Source: Lewinellaceae bacterium
GTDB taxonomy: Bacteria > Bacteroidota > Bacteroidia > Chitinophagales > Saprospiraceae
Direction of reading: 5' to 3'
Length of the DNA: 64,000 bases
NCBI GenBank assembly: GCA_020636225.1
Contig: JACJYI010000004.1
Span: 647,164-711,163, forward strand
Part shown: positions 54,773 to 64,000 of the stretch, in pieces
Layout of the letters: each line of letters begins with the position of its first letter
How positions within the stretch are numbered: position 1 is the stretch's first letter
Notes under the pieces: generated by a model
What the model saw: only the letters and a program-made list of their open reading frames with translations
What the model was told of the DNA's origin: nothing
The model's database searches: none
Translations under genes and position numbers: made by a program

Positions 54773-55843
54773 ATGGCCCCCAAACCGAAGAAACACAGAC
54801 GTTCCAAGAAGTCAGGACTACCTCCCGGTGCCCTGGTCTATGTCGGTGACCGGGAAGGGGAAGTCCTCTCCATCCAGCGGATCACCCAACAGGCGGACAG
54901 TGTCGTGACATCTCCCGTGGAACGGTTGGCCGACCTCGCGGAATGGCCTTCCTGGACCGGATTGAACTGGATCAATATCGACGGGATCCATGATGTCTCC
55001 CTGATCGATGAGATCGGACGGATCTTCCAGATCCACGGGCTGATCCTGGAGGACATCGTCAACAGCGAGCAGCGCCCCAAGGTCGAGGAATATGCCGATC
55101 AGGTCTTCCTCACCATGCGCATGCTGGATCACCGGTCCACCGAGGGATCAGAAACCGGCGAACAGATCAGCTTTATCCTGGGTCCCACCTTCCTGCTCAC
55201 CTTCCAGGAACGACCGGGTGACATTTTCGACCCCATTCGGGAGCGGATGAAGAATCCGGAATCGCGCCTGCGCACCCGGGGGAATGACTACCTCCTCTAT
55301 GCCCTGGTGGACCTCATTGTCGACAATTATTTCCTGATCCTGGAGAACATCGGTGACGAACTGGAGACCATCGAGGAGGAGTTCTTCCGGGACCAGGACA
55401 GTCTCTCTCTTCAGCACCTGCAACAGCGCAAGCGTGAACTGCAGCAATTCCGACGAGTGGTCAATCCCTTGCGCGATGCCATCGGGACCCTCTACCGCGA
55501 TGAGAACCCCCTGATCACGGAGATGACCCGCCGGTATCTCAGCGATGTCCATGACCACCTCATCCAGGTGCAGGAGATCCTGGATACCCAGCGTGAATTC
55601 TGCGTCGAACTCCGGGAGACCCACCTGGCCTTGCTGGGCAACCGCACCAATGAGGTGATGAAAGTGCTGACCATCATCGCCACCATCTTCATTCCCCTGA
55701 CCTTCATCGTCGGCGTCTACGGGATGAACTTCACCTATATGCCCGAACTGGGTTGGAAATGGAGCTATCCTCTGGTCTGGCTCATCATGGTCATTTGTGC
55801 CCTGGGCCTGTTGCGCTATTTCCGCATAAAGAAGTGGCTCTGA
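54773..55843 (+). CDS. corA: CorA magnesium/cobalt transporter
   Basis: 356 aa. A basic N-terminus and a long cytoplasmic funnel (about 30-290) with a coiled stretch (LQHLQQRKRELQQFRR) are followed by two C-terminal transmembrane helices carrying the signature YGMNF (near 318-322). Forms a homopentameric Mg2+ channel in the inner membrane. It lies 18 bp after gmk; apaG follows after 126 bp. Confidence 0.95.
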   Translation: MAPKPKKHRRSKKSGLPPGALVYVGDREGEVLSIQRITQQADSVVTSPVERLADLAEWPSWTGLNWINIDGIHDVSLIDEIGRIFQIHGLILEDIVNSEQRPKVEEYADQVFLTMRMLDHRSTEGSETGEQISFILGPTFLLTFQERPGDIFDPIRERMKNPESRLRTRGNDYLLYALVDLIVDNYFLILENIGDELETIEEEFFRDQDSLSLQHLQQRKRELQQFRRVVNPLRDAIGTLYRDENPLITEMTRRYLSDVHDHLIQVQEILDTQREFCVELRETHLALLGNRTNEVMKVLTIIATIFIPLTFIVGVYGMNFTYMPELGWKWSYPLVWLIMVICALGLLRYFRIKKWL

Positions 55844-55969
55844 TCCACCGGGACCAACCTTTTTTCCTTCCCGTTCGTTAGGTTCTGAAATCAGGGACCT
55901 TCCCGACTTTTTTCGGTGAGGGGTTGCTATTTCGCTCAGGGAATCTGATTTTTACCAGTAGAACCGGCC

Positions 55970-56356
55970 ATGGAAACGACGATCACACAGGGCATTCGGG
56001 TAAGTGTCGAGACATTCTACCAGGAAAAGCACTCCAGTCCGGAGGAGGATCGCTACGTGTATGCCTATCGGATCACCATTCGCAATGAGGGATCGGAAAC
56101 GGTGCAGCTGATGCGTCGCCACTGGTTCATCCGCGACTCGAACACCATGGTCCGGGAGGTGGAGGGAGAAGGGGTCATCGGCCTGCAGCCCGTCCTGGAG
56201 CCGGGAAAACACCATGAGTATATCTCCTGGACCAATCTCTTGTCGGATATCGGCAAGATGAATGGGGTCTACACCATGCAAAAGATCAGTGACGGATCTA
56301 AATTCGAGGTGGAGATCCCCGAGTTTACCATGGTCGCCCCCTTCCGGCTGAACTGA
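55970..56356 (+). CDS. apaG: ApaG-family protein
   Basis: 128 aa. Immunoglobulin-like fold typical of ApaG, with RYVYAYRITIRNEGSETVQL, RRHWFIRDSN and a GVIGLQPVLEPGKHHEY loop. Reported to influence Mg2+/Co2+ balance, which fits its place next to corA. It converges with the GCS2 gene, stop codons 12 bp apart. Confidence 0.93.
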   Translation: METTITQGIRVSVETFYQEKHSSPEEDRYVYAYRITIRNEGSETVQLMRRHWFIRDSNTMVREVEGEGVIGLQPVLEPGKHHEYISWTNLLSDIGKMNGVYTMQKISDGSKFEVEIPEFTMVAPFRLN

Positions 56357-56368
56357 TCCACCGGCAGG

Positions 56369-58285
56369 TCAACTGCGTTCCAGCAATCGGCTGGAGACGC
56401 GAAGAAAATCCATTTCCGTAATGATCCCGACCAGTTCATGGTCCTTGACAACGGGCAGGCAGCCGATCTGGTTGTCCCGCATGACATTCATGGCATTGAC
56501 CAGGGTGGTTTCCTGGGTGGTGGTGATCGGATTGGTGATCATGATCTCCCGGATCATGGTCGGCACGTGGCCATCCAGCGAATAGTCTTTGGAGTAATGG
56601 CGGAGCAACAACCGGGAGGTGATCAGTCCGACCAGGTTGCCCTTTTCATCTTCCACGGGCATGTAGCGGATCTTGCGCCAGTCCATCATTTCGGTGACCA
56701 TGGGGATGAGGTCGTCGCCGTGGGCGGTAAAGAGATCGGTGGTCATGAACTCCTCGACCTTGAGGGAACCAGGCTTGTATTGTCCCAGCTGGTTGGGATC
56801 CGGCAGTTCCCAGGCATGACCGGGCTGGTCGGTCTGTTGATTGTCCATAATACTTGCGGTTAGGGTGCTCAGGGCTTCATCCTGGCTCACTTCATTCTTC
56901 AGTTTGGTATAGGCCCGCAACATCCAGCGGGCACCATTCATGTGCAACTTGGTCCGCTCCTCGATAATGCCCAGGTAGCGGTCCATATCGCCCTGGTCGA
57001 CGCCGGCATGGGTCAGCCCTTCCCGGGCCATGGGCAACAGTTCCTTGAGGATCAACTCGATGGTACTGACCTTCTTATCGTCAAACCAGTTGAGTTGGGT
57101 ATCGATCCCGAAGCGGGCCACCTTGCCGAAGTTGTCGCGAACATCTTCCCAGCTGATATGGCTGGTCACATCGTCGATGCGGCGGCCCATTCCCAGCATG
57201 GTGCCCAGCCAGAACGCGGCATTGGCGATCTCATCCTGGATGGTCGGCCCACTGGGAATGACCCGGTTTTCGATGCGGAGATGGGGTTTGCCATTGGGAC
57301 TGATGCCATAACAGGGTCGATTCCAGCGATACACGGTGGAGTTGTGCACCTGGAGGGCCCTCAGTTTGGGCACCTTGCCGGCCTTGACCATGTCCAGAGA
57401 ATTCTCATCCTGGTTGGTGCTGATGAGCACCCGGAACCGGGCGATATCCTCCTTATAGATATCCATGATGGAGTGTTGCAGCCACCCGCTGCCAAACTGC
57501 ACCCGTGGACTGCGCTCGCGCATGTGGTCGTGGGAGGTGCGGGTGTCGATGGACTGCTGGAACAGGGCGATCCGGGATTCGTGCCAGAGCCGGCGTCCAA
57601 AGACGATGGGCGAATTGGCCGCAGCCGCCAGCGCCGGTGCCGTGAGGACCTGGGCGATGTTGTACATCTTCACGAACTCATTCGGATGTACCTGCAGGTG
57701 GATCTGGAAACTGGTGTTGCAGGCTTCCAGGAATGGGGTATCGTGCTTGACCAGCAACTCGTCGATACCGGTCAGGCGGAGTTCGAACGCGGAGCCCAGT
57801 TGCATGTTCTTCAGGGCGTTCATGAGGGCATAGTACCGGTCCCGAGGGGTGATGTTGTCCAGGGTAAGGTCCAGTTTGCGCAGGGTCGGCAGGATACCGG
57901 TGAGGATCAGGCCGGCATTCTTCTTCTTCAGCTCCTCCCGGATGATGCGCAGGTATTCCGTCACCTCGGCTTCCGTTTGGCTGAAACAGGAGCCGGTCAG
58001 CTCCTGGGGATTCATATTGCACTCGAGGTTGAAGGCGGCCAGCTCGGAGGTCAGCCATGGGTAGGCTTGCAGCGAATCCAGGATCTCCGGGGCGATCACG
58101 GCAGGCTTGTAGGTGTCCAGATGTACCAGGGCCATTTCCTGCTCGGCGCCCATCCGGGTGATGCCCGATTCAAACCAATCATGGTCCAGCATGTATTGCA
58201 GGGCCTGCACATCCTGCAACAGGTGCCTGACAAACTGGTGCATTTCATGCTGCTGTTCAACAAGGTTGACGCGTTGTTCTCCCAT
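56369..58285 (-). CDS. GCS2-type glutamate-cysteine-ligase-like protein fused to two CBS domains
   Basis: 638 aa. Residues about 30-470 form a GCS2 carboxylate-amine ligase (MGAEQEMALVHLDTYKPAV, HIQVHPNE-like region, RERSPRVQFGSGWLQHS, NRVIPSGPTIQDEIANAAFW). Residues about 505-565 and 575-635 are two CBS domains (EFMTTDLFTAHGDDLIPMV, then TEMDFLRVSSRLLERS). GCS2 proteins make amide bonds on glutamate; CBS pairs usually bind adenosine nucleotides. This fusion suggests nucleotide-regulated ligase activity. Exact product unknown. Confidence 0.88.
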   Translation of the reverse strand: MGEQRVNLVEQQHEMHQFVRHLLQDVQALQYMLDHDWFESGITRMGAEQEMALVHLDTYKPAVIAPEILDSLQAYPWLTSELAAFNLECNMNPQELTGSCFSQTEAEVTEYLRIIREELKKKNAGLILTGILPTLRKLDLTLDNITPRDRYYALMNALKNMQLGSAFELRLTGIDELLVKHDTPFLEACNTSFQIHLQVHPNEFVKMYNIAQVLTAPALAAAANSPIVFGRRLWHESRIALFQQSIDTRTSHDHMRERSPRVQFGSGWLQHSIMDIYKEDIARFRVLISTNQDENSLDMVKAGKVPKLRALQVHNSTVYRWNRPCYGISPNGKPHLRIENRVIPSGPTIQDEIANAAFWLGTMLGMGRRIDDVTSHISWEDVRDNFGKVARFGIDTQLNWFDDKKVSTIELILKELLPMAREGLTHAGVDQGDMDRYLGIIEERTKLHMNGARWMLRAYTKLKNEVSQDEALSTLTASIMDNQQTDQPGHAWELPDPNQLGQYKPGSLKVEEFMTTDLFTAHGDDLIPMVTEMMDWRKIRYMPVEDEKGNLVGLITSRLLLRHYSKDYSLDGHVPTMIREIMITNPITTTQETTLVNAMNVMRDNQIGCLPVVKDHELVGIITEMDFLRVSSRLLERS

Positions 58286-58357
58286 CCGGACAGGTTTTGG
58301 ATTGCATAATACTTCTTTTTCCCGTAAAATCGGAAGCCTGACCTGTATCTTGAGCCC

Positions 58358-59116
58358 ATGTTTGCACGACTGTTACTGGCACCCCTGGTGATCCTCACCC
58401 TGGTGGGATTGTACATCAGTTGGGAGGTCTCTTCCGATTATTCCTGGATGATCATCATCGGTGTCATCCTGATCGCCCTGGTGCATGTGTTCAGTCCCCA
58501 GATCAACTGGTGGTGGTACTCCCGCCATCCCAAGGATCTGGATGCCCCCATCATCCAGTTCCTGGAACGGTTTGACCTGTACTATCAGCAGTTGGCGCCC
58601 ATGGCCCGCATCCGCTTTCGGCAACGGATGGCACTCTTCATGATGGGCAATGAATACATGCCCCAGGGATGGGAATCGGTGCCCGCGGATGTAGAGGCGA
58701 TCATCGCGGCGGCAGCGGTCAAGGTGCGTTTTCACGAGGAGAACCTGCTGTATGCCAACTGCGAGAAGATCGTGGTCTATCCCCTGGCCTTCCCATCGCC
58801 TGCCTATCTGCACGACTGGCATTCCAGCGAGTGGTTTGCCGAGGATGGCGTCGTCCTTTTTGCCGCTGATGCGCTGATGAAGGGCCAGCTGCAGCCCGGC
58901 AAGAGCATCGACCTGGCCCTGTATGAATACTGCCGCATCCAGCAGGAGCTCACCGGTCAGGGTCGACCAGGCGGATCAGTAGAAGATCCATGGCCGGAGA
59001 TCCGGCGCCGGACGGGCTGGGGACCGGAAGAGATCCAGGCCATGATCGGACTGAAGGATGTAGACGCCGGGGCGGTGCTGCGATCCCTGGATTTTCAACC
59101 GATCTTCCCGAGGTAG
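58358..59116 (+). CDS. MtfA-like M90 peptidase family protein, metal site apparently lost
   Basis: 252 aa. Two N-terminal transmembrane helices (about 4-22 and 31-48) precede a domain resembling MtfA: RFRQRMALFMM, VRFHEENLLYANCEKIVVYPLAF. At the place where the zinc motif HEFAH should sit, here about 188-199, the sequence reads LALYEYCRIQQEL, so both His are replaced. The protein is probably a non-catalytic relative with a membrane anchor. Alignment with MtfA is by eye, so the family call is moderate. Stops converge with the next gene 1 bp apart. Confidence 0.65.
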   Translation: MFARLLLAPLVILTLVGLYISWEVSSDYSWMIIIGVILIALVHVFSPQINWWWYSRHPKDLDAPIIQFLERFDLYYQQLAPMARIRFRQRMALFMMGNEYMPQGWESVPADVEAIIAAAAVKVRFHEENLLYANCEKIVVYPLAFPSPAYLHDWHSSEWFAEDGVVLFAADALMKGQLQPGKSIDLALYEYCRIQQELTGQGRPGGSVEDPWPEIRRRTGWGPEEIQAMIGLKDVDAGAVLRSLDFQPIFPR

Positions 59117-59117
59117 G

Positions 59118-61493
59118 TCATTTGATCTCCTTGCCTTCGGCAGCGCCGACGAAGAGGACATTCCCCAGGAGGTCATAGTCTGCAAAGAGATCCACACCCT
59201 TGCGTCGAACCGCTTCTTCCCGGAATCCGATCAGGGTCAGGTCCGCATCGCGTGAGGTCTGGTTGATCAAGCCACGGGTATCGGTGTCTTCCGGGCGGGC
59301 GATCACCTTGAGGTTGTGTTCGGAGATGGGGAGCTGCCCGTCGCGGATCAATTTGGACAGCAGGACCTTTTCCTCCCGCACCCGGTCGGCCGGAGCGATG
59401 GCGTAGATGGTGATCCTGGACCGCTTCCAGTCGCGGTGTCCGGCGATGATGTAGGCCAGCAGGATCATCAGGGTGCTGTTCTCGGTATCGCTGCCGGTGA
59501 TCCACAGGTGGATTTCCTGGTGGAGCCCGAAGCCGCGTTCACAACTGCCGAGGAGCAGGATATCGAAGTTGACTGCATGGATAAGCTTGAAGTTCTCCAT
59601 CAGCACGGCCAGCTCTTCCGGTTCGTGCTTGGCGAACTCGAAGAGGATGAGGTTGTTGTCGGCCCCGGCGATCCCGGGCAATTGGATGACGGAAGAGATC
59701 GCGGACGAAAAGGACGCACCGACCATCGTATCCACATAGATCCGTGAGCCACTTTTTTCGGCATGTTCGATCAGTCGCTGCTTGTCTGATTCGGCTGCCA
59801 GGTGGGTATTCCTGGACAGGTAGCCGGGGATATGGTGGATATAGGTTCCAAACCCATAGCGCTGGGAGATCCAGCGGAGCAGGTCAAAGGCACCCGGACG
59901 ATCGAAGGAGTGTTCACTGAGGCAGATGGCCGAGGGGCGCCAGCTCAGGGTCTGTTCCTTTTTCGCAGACTGGAGGAACACCTGCAGTCGTCGGCTCAGC
60001 TGGTAGATGACTCCCTGGAAGAGGACGGCCAGCGATTTCTTGTCCGGATTTCGCCAGTCGAGGATCCAGTAGGCCATGACCATGGCGATGATGGCGATGA
60101 TGGCATAGCCGGGGTTCATGGCGAACATCAGGGCGAAGCAGGCGAAGGCACCGAACAGGGAGAGATACCAGCGCGACCTGAATCGGGGGCGGTAGGACGG
60201 ATCGGCGGCAAAATGCTGGAGGAAGGAGATGAGGCACAGTGTGCCATAGGTGACCATGAAGAACATGGAGATCACTTCAGCCACGGCGTCGAGGGCGCCC
60301 AGGAGGATGAAGGCACCGGCGATGATGATGGTGACCAGGGTGGCATTGAAGGGTTCGTCACTGGGTGATCGGCCTACGGACAGCCACCGGTTGATCCGGG
60401 CCTGAGGCAGCACATGGTCGCGGGCGATGGCCTGCAGAGTCCGCGGGGCGACCATGATCGAGCCCAGGGCGGAGGAAATGGTGGCCGCGGCGAGACCCAG
60501 GGGGATCAGCCACCATCCCTGCCAGGCAATGGATGACATGACCAGCTGATCGGTATTGGCCAGGTCGGCCGGAGAAGCGGATTCGGCCAGTTTCCAGGCG
60601 ATGAACAGGTAGATAATCATGCCGGTGACCGTGGCCCCCAGGGTGCCCAGGGGAATGGCCTTGCCGGGGTTTTTGAGATCGCCGGACAGGCCCACGCCGG
60701 CGGTCATCCCGGTGAAGGCGGGAAAGATGATGGCAAAGACCAGGAAGAATCCCAGCCGGTCCCTGTTGCGATCCTGTCCGGGATCCGGGGCGGCAGGCTG
60801 CACTGCCGGAGTCAGGGTATCTTCCTGGAACGGATGCTGGAAGACAGCCAGGGAGGCTGTGTCGGACATGCGATAGGAAATGGATGCCACCGGCTCCTCG
60901 GTCTGGTAGATGGTGCGCAGTAACTCGATCTGGTGGGTTTCGGCGTATTCTGTCTTGCCGATAAAGAAGGCGACCAATGACAAGGCCAGGGTAAAGACGA
61001 CGACATACAGGGCCTTGACCCCCAGGGAGGCACCCTTGGTGAGCATGATCCAGGTGAGGACCAGGAGGGCTGGAATGCCGATGGTCTGTTTCTGCCGCAG
61101 CACCCATTCCAACCATCCGGGCAGATCGACATGGGTGGAAAGCCAGTGGAGTGCGGGATTAAAGGCCTCGGTGAAGGCCATGATATAGAAGGCCACGCTG
61201 ATGGCTTGGGAGAGGTAGAGGGCCAGGCCGATGGACGATCCGATCACCACGCCAAAGGTGCGGGAAATGATGTAGTATTCTCCGCCGCCCTCCACGCGCT
61301 GGTTGGTGGCGATCTCGGCGATGGCCATGGCGGTGGGGATGGTCACGGCATGACCCAGCAGGATGATCAGGAAGGTGCCCAGCAGACCCACGTGCCCGAC
61401 GGCAAACCCGAAGCGCAGGAACATGATCGCCCCCAGGATGGTGGAGATCGCCGTAAAGAAGACCGGGGCTGTGCCAAAGGTGCGCTGGTTCAT
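59118..61493 (-). CDS. SLC12-like cation/amino-acid transporter
   Basis: 791 aa from the ATG at 61491-61493. The N-terminal half has about twelve transmembrane helices of the APC superfamily, starting GTAPVFFTAISTILGAIMF with the unwound TM1 region ILGA and a GGGEYYIISRTFG motif in TM2-3. The C-terminal 330 residues are cytoplasmic, as in SLC12 cation-chloride cotransporters and their bacterial kin. Probable cation-coupled chloride or amino-acid symport; ions not determined. The next gene upstream on this strand is recQ, 67 bp away. Confidence 0.85.
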   Translation of the reverse strand: MNQRTFGTAPVFFTAISTILGAIMFLRFGFAVGHVGLLGTFLIILLGHAVTIPTAMAIAEIATNQRVEGGGEYYIISRTFGVVIGSSIGLALYLSQAISVAFYIMAFTEAFNPALHWLSTHVDLPGWLEWVLRQKQTIGIPALLVLTWIMLTKGASLGVKALYVVVFTLALSLVAFFIGKTEYAETHQIELLRTIYQTEEPVASISYRMSDTASLAVFQHPFQEDTLTPAVQPAAPDPGQDRNRDRLGFFLVFAIIFPAFTGMTAGVGLSGDLKNPGKAIPLGTLGATVTGMIIYLFIAWKLAESASPADLANTDQLVMSSIAWQGWWLIPLGLAAATISSALGSIMVAPRTLQAIARDHVLPQARINRWLSVGRSPSDEPFNATLVTIIIAGAFILLGALDAVAEVISMFFMVTYGTLCLISFLQHFAADPSYRPRFRSRWYLSLFGAFACFALMFAMNPGYAIIAIIAMVMAYWILDWRNPDKKSLAVLFQGVIYQLSRRLQVFLQSAKKEQTLSWRPSAICLSEHSFDRPGAFDLLRWISQRYGFGTYIHHIPGYLSRNTHLAAESDKQRLIEHAEKSGSRIYVDTMVGASFSSAISSVIQLPGIAGADNNLILFEFAKHEPEELAVLMENFKLIHAVNFDILLLGSCERGFGLHQEIHLWITGSDTENSTLMILLAYIIAGHRDWKRSRITIYAIAPADRVREEKVLLSKLIRDGQLPISEHNLKVIARPEDTDTRGLINQTSRDADLTLIGFREEAVRRKGVDLFADYDLLGNVLFVGAAEGKEIK

Positions 61494-61560
61494 CCAAGCG
61501 AAACTAGGGAAGTTTCAATGAAATCCCGCCGGTCGACCCTGCCGGATGCCAAACGGGTTC

Positions 61561-63726
61561 TTAAACCCGTTCGTCCATTTTCATGCCCACGTTCTGCCGG
61601 CGTTGCCACGACGCAATGGCCAGCTTGATCTGCCCGAAACCGGTACCGGAAGGCAGTTCCTGCATGACGGGGTTGAGGGCTTCCGGTTGGCCGAGGGCCA
61701 GCCATCGGTCGATGATCTGCGTCTTCAGCGATTCGGAGACATAGTCGTCCACCGGAATATCCTCCCCCTGTTCGGTCAGCCAGGCCAGGTGGCAGTACAG
61801 GGTTTCCACACCCAACCCGCGGGCCTGGGCAACCTCTTCCAGGGACAGTCCTGTCCGGAGATAGTCCAGCGTTTCGAGGTAGGTGGCGCCTTTGAAGGTC
61901 TTCCGCCAGTCCTGGCCATGGCAATAGCTCCGGATCACGCGCAGGATATCCTGCCCGTAACGCTGTCGCTTGTGGGCCGAGAACCCGGGGATCTTTTCCA
62001 GTTGGGCAGGAAAAAGGGCCGGGTCTTCCACCAGGGCTTCGAGGGTGGCGTCACTGAGCACATGCGTCGGGCTGATCCCTTCTGTATCGGCCACCTGTTT
62101 CCGCCAGAGGGACAGCTGGACCAGCAATTCCCTGCGAAACGCCTGCCGGGGTGTTTCCTTCCGGACCGTCTCCGTTTTCTTTTTGCCCTTGTAGCCTTCC
62201 GGCTCGGTGAGGGATACGGGGGCTCGGCCGTACAGGACATCCTCGCCAATGGGGGTCATTTTCAGGTGGCCGTATTCCGTATAATCGATGGAGACCAGCC
62301 CGCGATCAATGAGTTGGGTGACGTATTGGACCCAGTGGTCGCGCGACCAGGACCGGCCGGCACCATAGGTCTTGACCCGGTCGTACCCTCCTTCGCGGAT
62401 CTCCTTGTTGGCAGCTCCGCGCAGGATGTCGACCAACAGTTGCAGGCCCACGGTCTGGTTGACCCGGGCAATGGCCGACAGGGCGATCTGGGCGATGCGG
62501 GTGCCGTCAAAAGAGGTGACCGGATGGTCGCAGCGGTCGCAATGTCCACACGGTTGGGACCGGCTTTCTCCGAAATAGCCGAGGATTGCGTTGGTGCGGC
62601 AGGACGTAGCCTGGGAGAAGGAGAACATGCGGTCGAGCTTCTGGATCTGTACGTCCTTGAACTCGTCCGGCGATTCGCTGTCTGCGATCATCATCCGATA
62701 GGTCATCACGTCGCCGAAACCGGCAAACAGGAGGGTGCTGGCCGGCAGGCCATCGCGGCCCGCCCGCCCGATCTCCTGGTAGTAGCTTTCGATATTCTTG
62801 GGCAGGTTGTAGTGGATGATCCAGCGGATATTGGACTTGTCGATCCCCATCCCGAAGGCGATGGTGGCACAAATGATCCGGATGTTGTCGCGCTGAAAAT
62901 CCTCCTGGACGCGGTCGCGTTCCTGTCGGTCCAATTTGGCGTGATAGTGGGCGGCCGAATACCCTTCGTTGCGCAGTTGTTCGGCAACCTGTTCGGTTGA
63001 TTTTCGCGAAAGGCAGTAGATGATGCCGGCTTCACCAGGGTGGTCGCGGAGAAAGCGGAGGATGCGTGCCATGCGCTGGGTAGCGGGCTGGACCTCGATA
63101 TGCAGGTTCTCCCGTTCGAAGCTGCCCAGGAAGACACTGGCATTCCGCAGGGCGAGTTGCTTGACGATATCGGCCTGTGTCGCCGGATCCGCTGTTGCGG
63201 TCAGGGCAATCACCGGTACATGTGGAAGCAGGTCCACCAGGGCGGAGAGCTGGGCATATTCCGGACGGAAGTCGTTGCCCCACATGGAGACACAGTGGGC
63301 CTCGTCGATGGCCACGAGTGACAGGGGCAGGGTGGTGAGATAGTCGAGGAAAGCGGGGGTCATTACCTTTTCCGGGGAGACATAGAGCAGCTTGACCTTC
63401 CCCTGACCGATCTCCTCATGGATCTGCATTTTCTCGCCACTGTCGAGCGTACTGTTGATGGCATGGGCATTGATGCCGTTGGCGCGCAGGGCTTCCACCT
63501 GGTCTTTCATCAGGGCAATGAGGGGGGAGATGACCAGGGCGACGCCCTCCCTGACCAGGGCCGGGATCTGGTAGCAGAGGGATTTTCCTCCGCCGGTGGG
63601 CATGATCACCAGGGCGTCCTGGCCAGACAGGACCTGCTCGATCGCCTCGCGTTGGTGCGGGCGAAACTGATCATAACCGAATACCTGTTGCAGCAACAGC
63701 TGCGGATCCCGGGTTTCCTGTGCCAT
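61561..63726 (-). CDS. recQ: ATP-dependent DNA helicase RecQ
   Basis: 721 aa. Helicase motifs: Walker A MPTGGGKSLCYQ (about 42-53), DEAH box IDEAHC, TATAD motif, and FGMGIDKSNIRW. The RQC zinc site is C-x-n-CGHCDRC, followed by a winged helix and HRDC domain (QLEKIPGFSAHKRQRYGQDIL). The aromatic loop reads SMWGNDFRPEY where E. coli has SQWGHDFRPEY. Unwinds 3'-tailed DNA in recombination repair. Confidence 0.95.
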   Translation of the reverse strand: MAQETRDPQLLLQQVFGYDQFRPHQREAIEQVLSGQDALVIMPTGGGKSLCYQIPALVREGVALVISPLIALMKDQVEALRANGINAHAINSTLDSGEKMQIHEEIGQGKVKLLYVSPEKVMTPAFLDYLTTLPLSLVAIDEAHCVSMWGNDFRPEYAQLSALVDLLPHVPVIALTATADPATQADIVKQLALRNASVFLGSFERENLHIEVQPATQRMARILRFLRDHPGEAGIIYCLSRKSTEQVAEQLRNEGYSAAHYHAKLDRQERDRVQEDFQRDNIRIICATIAFGMGIDKSNIRWIIHYNLPKNIESYYQEIGRAGRDGLPASTLLFAGFGDVMTYRMMIADSESPDEFKDVQIQKLDRMFSFSQATSCRTNAILGYFGESRSQPCGHCDRCDHPVTSFDGTRIAQIALSAIARVNQTVGLQLLVDILRGAANKEIREGGYDRVKTYGAGRSWSRDHWVQYVTQLIDRGLVSIDYTEYGHLKMTPIGEDVLYGRAPVSLTEPEGYKGKKKTETVRKETPRQAFRRELLVQLSLWRKQVADTEGISPTHVLSDATLEALVEDPALFPAQLEKIPGFSAHKRQRYGQDILRVIRSYCHGQDWRKTFKGATYLETLDYLRTGLSLEEVAQARGLGVETLYCHLAWLTEQGEDIPVDDYVSESLKTQIIDRWLALGQPEALNPVMQELPSGTGFGQIKLAIASWQRRQNVGMKMDERV

Positions 63727-63884
63727 GGGATGAGTTTGGGGCGAAAATAAACAAAATGTTTTGAAAAGTCATAAAAGAGTATTGCTGAGAATAGAAAATG
63801 TGTTCCTGGTTGCTTGGGCGGATTGACAGGATGGAGGGGTAAAAGGCGAAGGGTAAATGGTATAGGGCCAATGCACCGAAATCC

Positions 63885-64000
63885 GAATCCAGACGCTTGC
63901 GGTCTGGATCCACCCCGAGCACTCGGGGTTAAATCGGCCATCGTCTGGGCACAAAGGAACACAGAGGGCCCTCCTCCTCTCCTGCTCCAGGTATCGAAAA
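63885..64000. repeat. Hairpin repeat module at the right edge
   Basis: CCAGACGCTTGCGGTCTGG hairpin, CCCCGAGCACTCGGGG palindrome and a GGCCATCGTCTGGGCAC arm, followed by CACAGAGGGCCC from the composite repeat. It is the cleanest copy of the module also found at 6.0 kb. Between 63727 and 63885 no gene is seen. Confidence 0.8.

Overview
The window looks like chromosomal DNA of a free-living member of the Bacteroidota, probably Saprospiria-like. The phylum call rests on four things: secreted proteins with type IX secretion (T9SS) C-terminal sorting domains, a hybrid two-component regulator of the Bacteroidota type, Bacteroidota -7 boxes (TAnnTTTG) close to start codons with few Shine-Dalgarno sequences, and the gene set HU / RNase G / a tiny AURKAIP1-COX24-like basic protein. 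The class is a guess. No rRNA, tRNA or CRISPR array was found.

Layout. 1-10.9 kb: two secreted TPR-CHAT (caspase-like) proteins inside dense arrays of a composite intergenic repeat, separated by an IS110-family element with a candidate bridge-RNA region; then a solitary HicB-like protein. 10.9-17.7 kb: a flippase, a small membrane protein, a GT4 glycosyltransferase, divergent nadB, a T9SS cargo protein and a GH73 glucosaminidase. 17.8-21.6 kb: a gene-free stretch with three copies of a roughly 450-500 bp repeat, then a group II intron with its maturase. 21.6-32.1 kb: a KirBac channel, a Rieske oxygenase, a large hybrid sensor/regulator, and a run of secreted proteins (two paralogues of an unrecognised family, a spherulin-4/GH135-like protein, a Cys-containing exported protein), with a broken copy of the oxygenase 3' half among them. 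32.3-41.0 kb: a long minus-strand series of small enzymes (GNAT, DinB, three methyltransferases, a ferredoxin overlapping a U32 peptidase-family gene, TfoX, DUF1801, SRPBCC). 41.2-47.3 kb: a lipoprotein, a regulator, and a T9SS protein / lipase / PQQ-propeller lipoprotein operon, the whole segment flanked by two copies of a palindromic repeat. 47.3-48.6 kb: an IS3-family element with a -1 frameshift signal. 48.7-64 kb: mostly housekeeping genes (RNase G, HU, YicC, Gmk, CorA, ApaG, a GCS2-CBS fusion, an MtfA-like protein, an SLC12-like transporter, RecQ), with more repeat arrays at 49.3-50.0 kb and at the right edge.

How the genes work together. The secreted and regulatory genes (HTCS, secreted pair, GH135-like protein; XRE-like regulator with lipase and propeller lipoprotein) look like two separate surface-function cassettes. 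The repeats, the two IS elements, the intron and the partial gene duplications (oxygenase 3' part, ferredoxin 3' tail, TPR-CHAT module) show that intergenic DNA here is actively duplicated and remodelled. The best leads for something new are the repeat/TPR-CHAT/IS110 region, the triplicated 17.9-19.5 kb repeat, the 28-31 kb secreted cluster and the palindrome-flanked 41-47 kb cassette.
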